From Cervus elaphus (Eukaryota; Chordata; Mammalia; Artiodactyla; Cervidae), in contig NC_057825.1 of assembly GCF_910594005.1 (NCBI RefSeq), forward strand, positions 44,051,037 through 44,115,036: a DNA stretch of 64,000 nucleotides, read 5' to 3'. Of this stretch, positions 61,313 through 64,000 are shown piece after piece. The translations under genes and the position numbers were made by a program. Numbering within the stretch: the stretch's first letter is position 1; each line of letters opens with the position of its first letter. Under the pieces are notes generated by a model that saw only the letters and a program-made list of their open reading frames with translations, did not search any database and was not told the DNA's origin.

Positions 61313-61634
61313 CTTATGAAAAGGCATAGTCTCTGGTCTCAATAGCTTAATTTCAGGTGGAATATACAACTTACTCTGTGGCATGATCTTGGTGTTAAGG
61401 ATCTTATGGAGCACCACGTACCTCATTCCCCAATCATTCTCTCTATACCTGACTCAGATTTGAAAAACTACCTAGGAAGAAAACTGTGCTAGAGCCAGGA
61501 ACTTGAACTCCAGTTTTGGCCCTGAAGTTTATACAGCTGTGTGATGTTAGCCTTAATAACATTCATTCTGGGTTTTGGTTTTATCACTTGTAAGATGAAC
61601 AAACAAAAGAAAAATGAATTAAGATTCATTTTTT

Positions 61635-61860
61635 CAATTAAAATGCACTAAGCACCTACTAGTACTAGGCAATATGCATTACTGAGAACCTGTAAAGTTT
61701 GTTTTCCCAGTTAATATCTCACAAGAGGATCCTGCAGCTATTTTAGCTTGCATCTTAAAACCTGGTATGCTTTTTAAGGATGAAAGAGATGAAACTGAGC
61801 CAAAGAAGTTTAATGACTTGTCCAATAAAGAAATTTAAGGTAAAAGTGGGTGAAATCCCT
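61635..61860 (-). mobile_element. MIR SINE, diverged
   Basis: Antisense: actaagcacctactagtact … gagatgaaactgagccaaag … taatgacttgtccaataaag. Confidence 0.65.
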
Positions 61861-62299
61861 CAGTTATTCTATTTTTACCAAAGTTGCCACAAGCAACAAT
61901 ACAGTGCATTTTTTTCATTCAAAAAAGATGTACTGAACATCCATTACATGTTAGGATAGGCAATAAAATGGAAGGCAAAAGAAGTCCTTTTCCTAAGTGT
62001 TTATAACACTTGCTATAAAGGAAGAACTTAATAAGTGGTTGAAGAGTTTGTTTTAAAATATGACCTGACGGCTGAAGTCACAAAAACATCTTTAAAACAG
62101 ATTTTTTTCCTAGCCAGATTTACAAAGTAGCTTTATCCAACTTTCTAAAGCTACTTTTGTGAGACAGTTCTTTACAATCAAACTCAATTGGGATTAAAAT
62201 TTAAGTACATTAATCGGTTTTATTATAGAATGGTACCAACTGTGTAAACTGAGTTACATGTACAAAATAATATATTACTCATTAACTTGGTACACGTTT

Positions 62300-62705
62300 A
62301 AGGTATTCACCTTAAGTCCTCCACCAGGTGAATGTTTTAACTGTCGTATATCCATACCATGGAGGATTATCGATAGATATAACAACTTGGATGAATCACC
62401 AGAGAATTACAGTGAAAAGAATCAGATTGATTCCATTTATATTATATCCTTGAAATGACAAAATTACGGAAATGGAGAACACAGTGGTTGCAGCTACAAA
62501 AGGCAAACTCTGGCTATTTTCATGATGATAGAAACATTTTATGTCCTAACTGTATAAATGTCAATATCCTGGTTGTGATATGTACTATACATAGCTTTGC
62601 AAGACACTACTACTGGGGGTAACTGGATAAAGTATGGGATTCTTTCTGTATTATTTCTTAAACCACATGTGAATCCATAATTAATTCAAAGTAAAAAACT
62701 TTAAT
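62300..62705 (+). mobile_element. Old L1 3' UTR
   Basis: aacttggatgaatcaccaga, gaaatgacaaaattacggaa and caatatcctggttgtgatat … gtaactggataaagtatggg match L1M 3' UTRs. Confidence 0.7.
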
Positions 62706-62709
62706 TTTA

Positions 62710-63395
62710 AAAATGACCATTTGCAAAGGTTTTAAAAATATGAAACACCATGGCATACACTGGACTAAAAATGTGGACTACTTGTACACTGAGAACTATA
62801 AAACACTATCGGGAGAAATTAAAGACCTAAATGAATGGAGAGAGAGGCTTTATTCATGGATTCATCAATTCTCTCCAAACTGAACTACAGTTTCAATGCA
62901 ATCCCAATCAGAAATTGACAAGCTGATTCTAAAGTTCGTATACATGGAAATGCAAAGGCCTAGAACACAATTTTGAAACAGACCCAACTTTGAAATAGAA
63001 CAAACTTAGTGGGCCTACACTTCCTGAATTTAAAAACTTGGGTTAAAGAGACAGTAATCAGCATAGTTTTATATTGTATAAAGGTAGATAAATGGATCAC
63101 TGGAACAGAACACAATACAGAAATTGACCCAAACCTATATAGTCAATTAATTTTCAACAAAAGTGAAAAGGCAGTTCAGAAAAGAAAGGATAAGCTTTTC
63201 AACAAGGAGCTGAGATGACTGGATCATCATATGCTAAGAAAGAAAAGGCAACAACAAAGAAACAAAGACACAAAAATCCTTTGATCCATACCTTGCATAA
63301 AACTATAAAACTTCTAATGAAAACATAGGAGAAAACTTTTGAAAACCAGGGTTAGACAAAGATTTCTTGAATACAATACCCAAAGCAAAAATCTT
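62710..63395 (+). mobile_element. Old L1 ORF2 fragment
   Basis: tgtacactgagaactataaa, caatgcaatcccaatcagaa, ggatcactggaacagaacac. Sense, decayed; it is upstream ORF2 sequence lying after the 3' UTR piece, so the two are separate insertions or a rearrangement. Confidence 0.8.
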
Positions 63396-63550
63396 GTGAA
63401 TTAAACAGAACTTGTATTTTACCTAGTTTTCTCCTTCTCTGTTGTCACCACTTTAGTCTCAACCACCATCGTATTTAGCCCAGATTATTTGTTTCCATTT
63501 CCTTCTACTTCTACCCCTGACCATTTTCACAAAGGTGAGAATGATGTTTT

Positions 63551-63609
63551 AAAATATATATGTGTATATACCTATATATATATATACTATATATATACAC
63601 ACATACACA
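63551..63609. repeat. (TA)n/(TG)n/(CA)n microsatellite
   Basis: aaatatatatgtgtatatac … ctatatatatatatactata … acacacatacacag. Confidence 0.9.
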
Positions 63610-63732
63610 GAATCATAAGACTTCCCTGAAATTAAGACTCCTGAACAGATTTTCATGTCCCTTGAGGTAACACAGCCTTCAAAGGCCTGGCATTATTTAA
63701 CCCTCTCTAGTTCTCAGTTTCATCTTGCTCTA

Positions 63733-63772
63733 TGTATCCCCCTTATTTATTCTGTATCCCCCTTATTTATTC
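63733..63772. repeat. 20-bp perfect tandem duplication
   Basis: tgtatcccccttatttattc occurs twice, head to tail. Confidence 0.97.
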
Positions 63773-63911
63773 TGCTTTGGCCACACTTGCCCATCAATTC
63801 CTCTAATACATTGAACTCCTTTAATATGGCAACCATGGATGTTCTTTCAGGATAAATTACCCCTCTTCTTCACTATCCATACTCATCTTTCAAATTTTAA
63901 CATAAATGCTA

Positions 63912-64000
63912 GTTCTTGCTGTTGCTGTTCAGTCATTAAGTCATGTCCAACTTTTTGCGACCCCATGGACTGCAGCATGCCAGGCTTCCTTGTCCTTCAC
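63912..64000 (-). mobile_element. BovB LINE 3' end (runs off window)
   Basis: gctgttcagtcattaagtca … cgaccccatggactgcagca, the antisense BovB terminus; continues past the edge. Confidence 0.88.

Larger units (their letters stand above)
63430..63900 (+). mobile_element. L2-like remnant
   Basis: Weak L2 matches (tcaaaggcctggcattattt, ctctgctttggccacacttg-type region at 63770, ccatcaattcctctaataca). Interrupted by a simple repeat. Confidence 0.45.
25578..64000 (-). other. EHBP1: EHBP1 intron, 5' side (partial, >38 kb)
   Basis: Everything from the 179-nt exon to the window end reads as intron. The upstream EHBP1 coding sequence (NPF-rich and APAPPVLSPK-type segments in human) was searched for on the minus strand and not seen. 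The open frames in this interval are all inside repeats or lack any recognisable product. Confidence 0.75.

Overview
This window is ruminant (pecoran, probably bovid) nuclear DNA. It is dense in repeats found only in cetartiodactyls or ruminants: BovB LINEs, Bov-A/BovA2 and Bov-tA SINEs, older CHR tRNA-derived SINEs and artiodactyl L1. The single host gene is recognisably EHBP1 (EH domain-binding protein 1). Cattle chromosome 11 is the likely place by synteny, but the sequence alone does not separate cattle from yak, bison, sheep or goat.

The window holds the middle of EHBP1 on the minus strand. Four coding exons are supported by codon-level similarity to the known protein, consensus splice sites and matching phases. 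In transcript order they are 25577-25399 (179 nt), 24821-24773 (49 nt), 20447-19545 (903 nt) and 12833-12690 (144 nt). Together they encode about 425 residues: the calponin-homology (CH) domain, a long acidic/serine-rich disordered linker, and the start of a charged helical region that leads toward the C-terminal Rab-binding (bMERB) domain. The NT-C2 domain and NPF motifs that bind EHD proteins, and the bMERB domain itself, lie outside the window. The introns are long: more than 38 kb 5' of the first exon seen and more than 12 kb 3' of the last.

Layout: 1-12,689 is intron with Bov-tA/CHR SINEs, MIR, L2 and an old L1. The 144-nt exon is at 12.7-12.8 kb. A nearly full-length decayed BovB (13.1-16.6 kb, with a BovA2 inside) and a 5'-inverted L1 (16.8-19.0 kb) follow. 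The other three exons lie at 19.5-25.6 kb. From 25.6 to 64 kb there is only intron: a cluster of three BovB fragments (26.2-28.7 kb), alternating SINEs, an L2 remnant broken by SINEs (33-34.6 kb), an old L1 split by a younger inverted L1 (35.9-38.4 kb), two large antisense L1s (39.9-44.5 and 45.1-47.9 kb) carrying further insertions, and sparser DNA with scattered BovB, Bov-A, MIR and L1 pieces to the end.

I saw no second protein gene, no structural RNA gene and no undescribed biological system. The points of interest are retrotransposition events readable from target-site duplications (TSDs): two polyadenylated retrocopies of non-LINE transcripts, two twin-primed L1s, a site hit twice by SINEs, a 56-bp L1 and a 27-bp TSD. 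Repeat calls were made by eye from remembered consensus families, so edges without a TSD are uncertain by roughly 10-50 bp.
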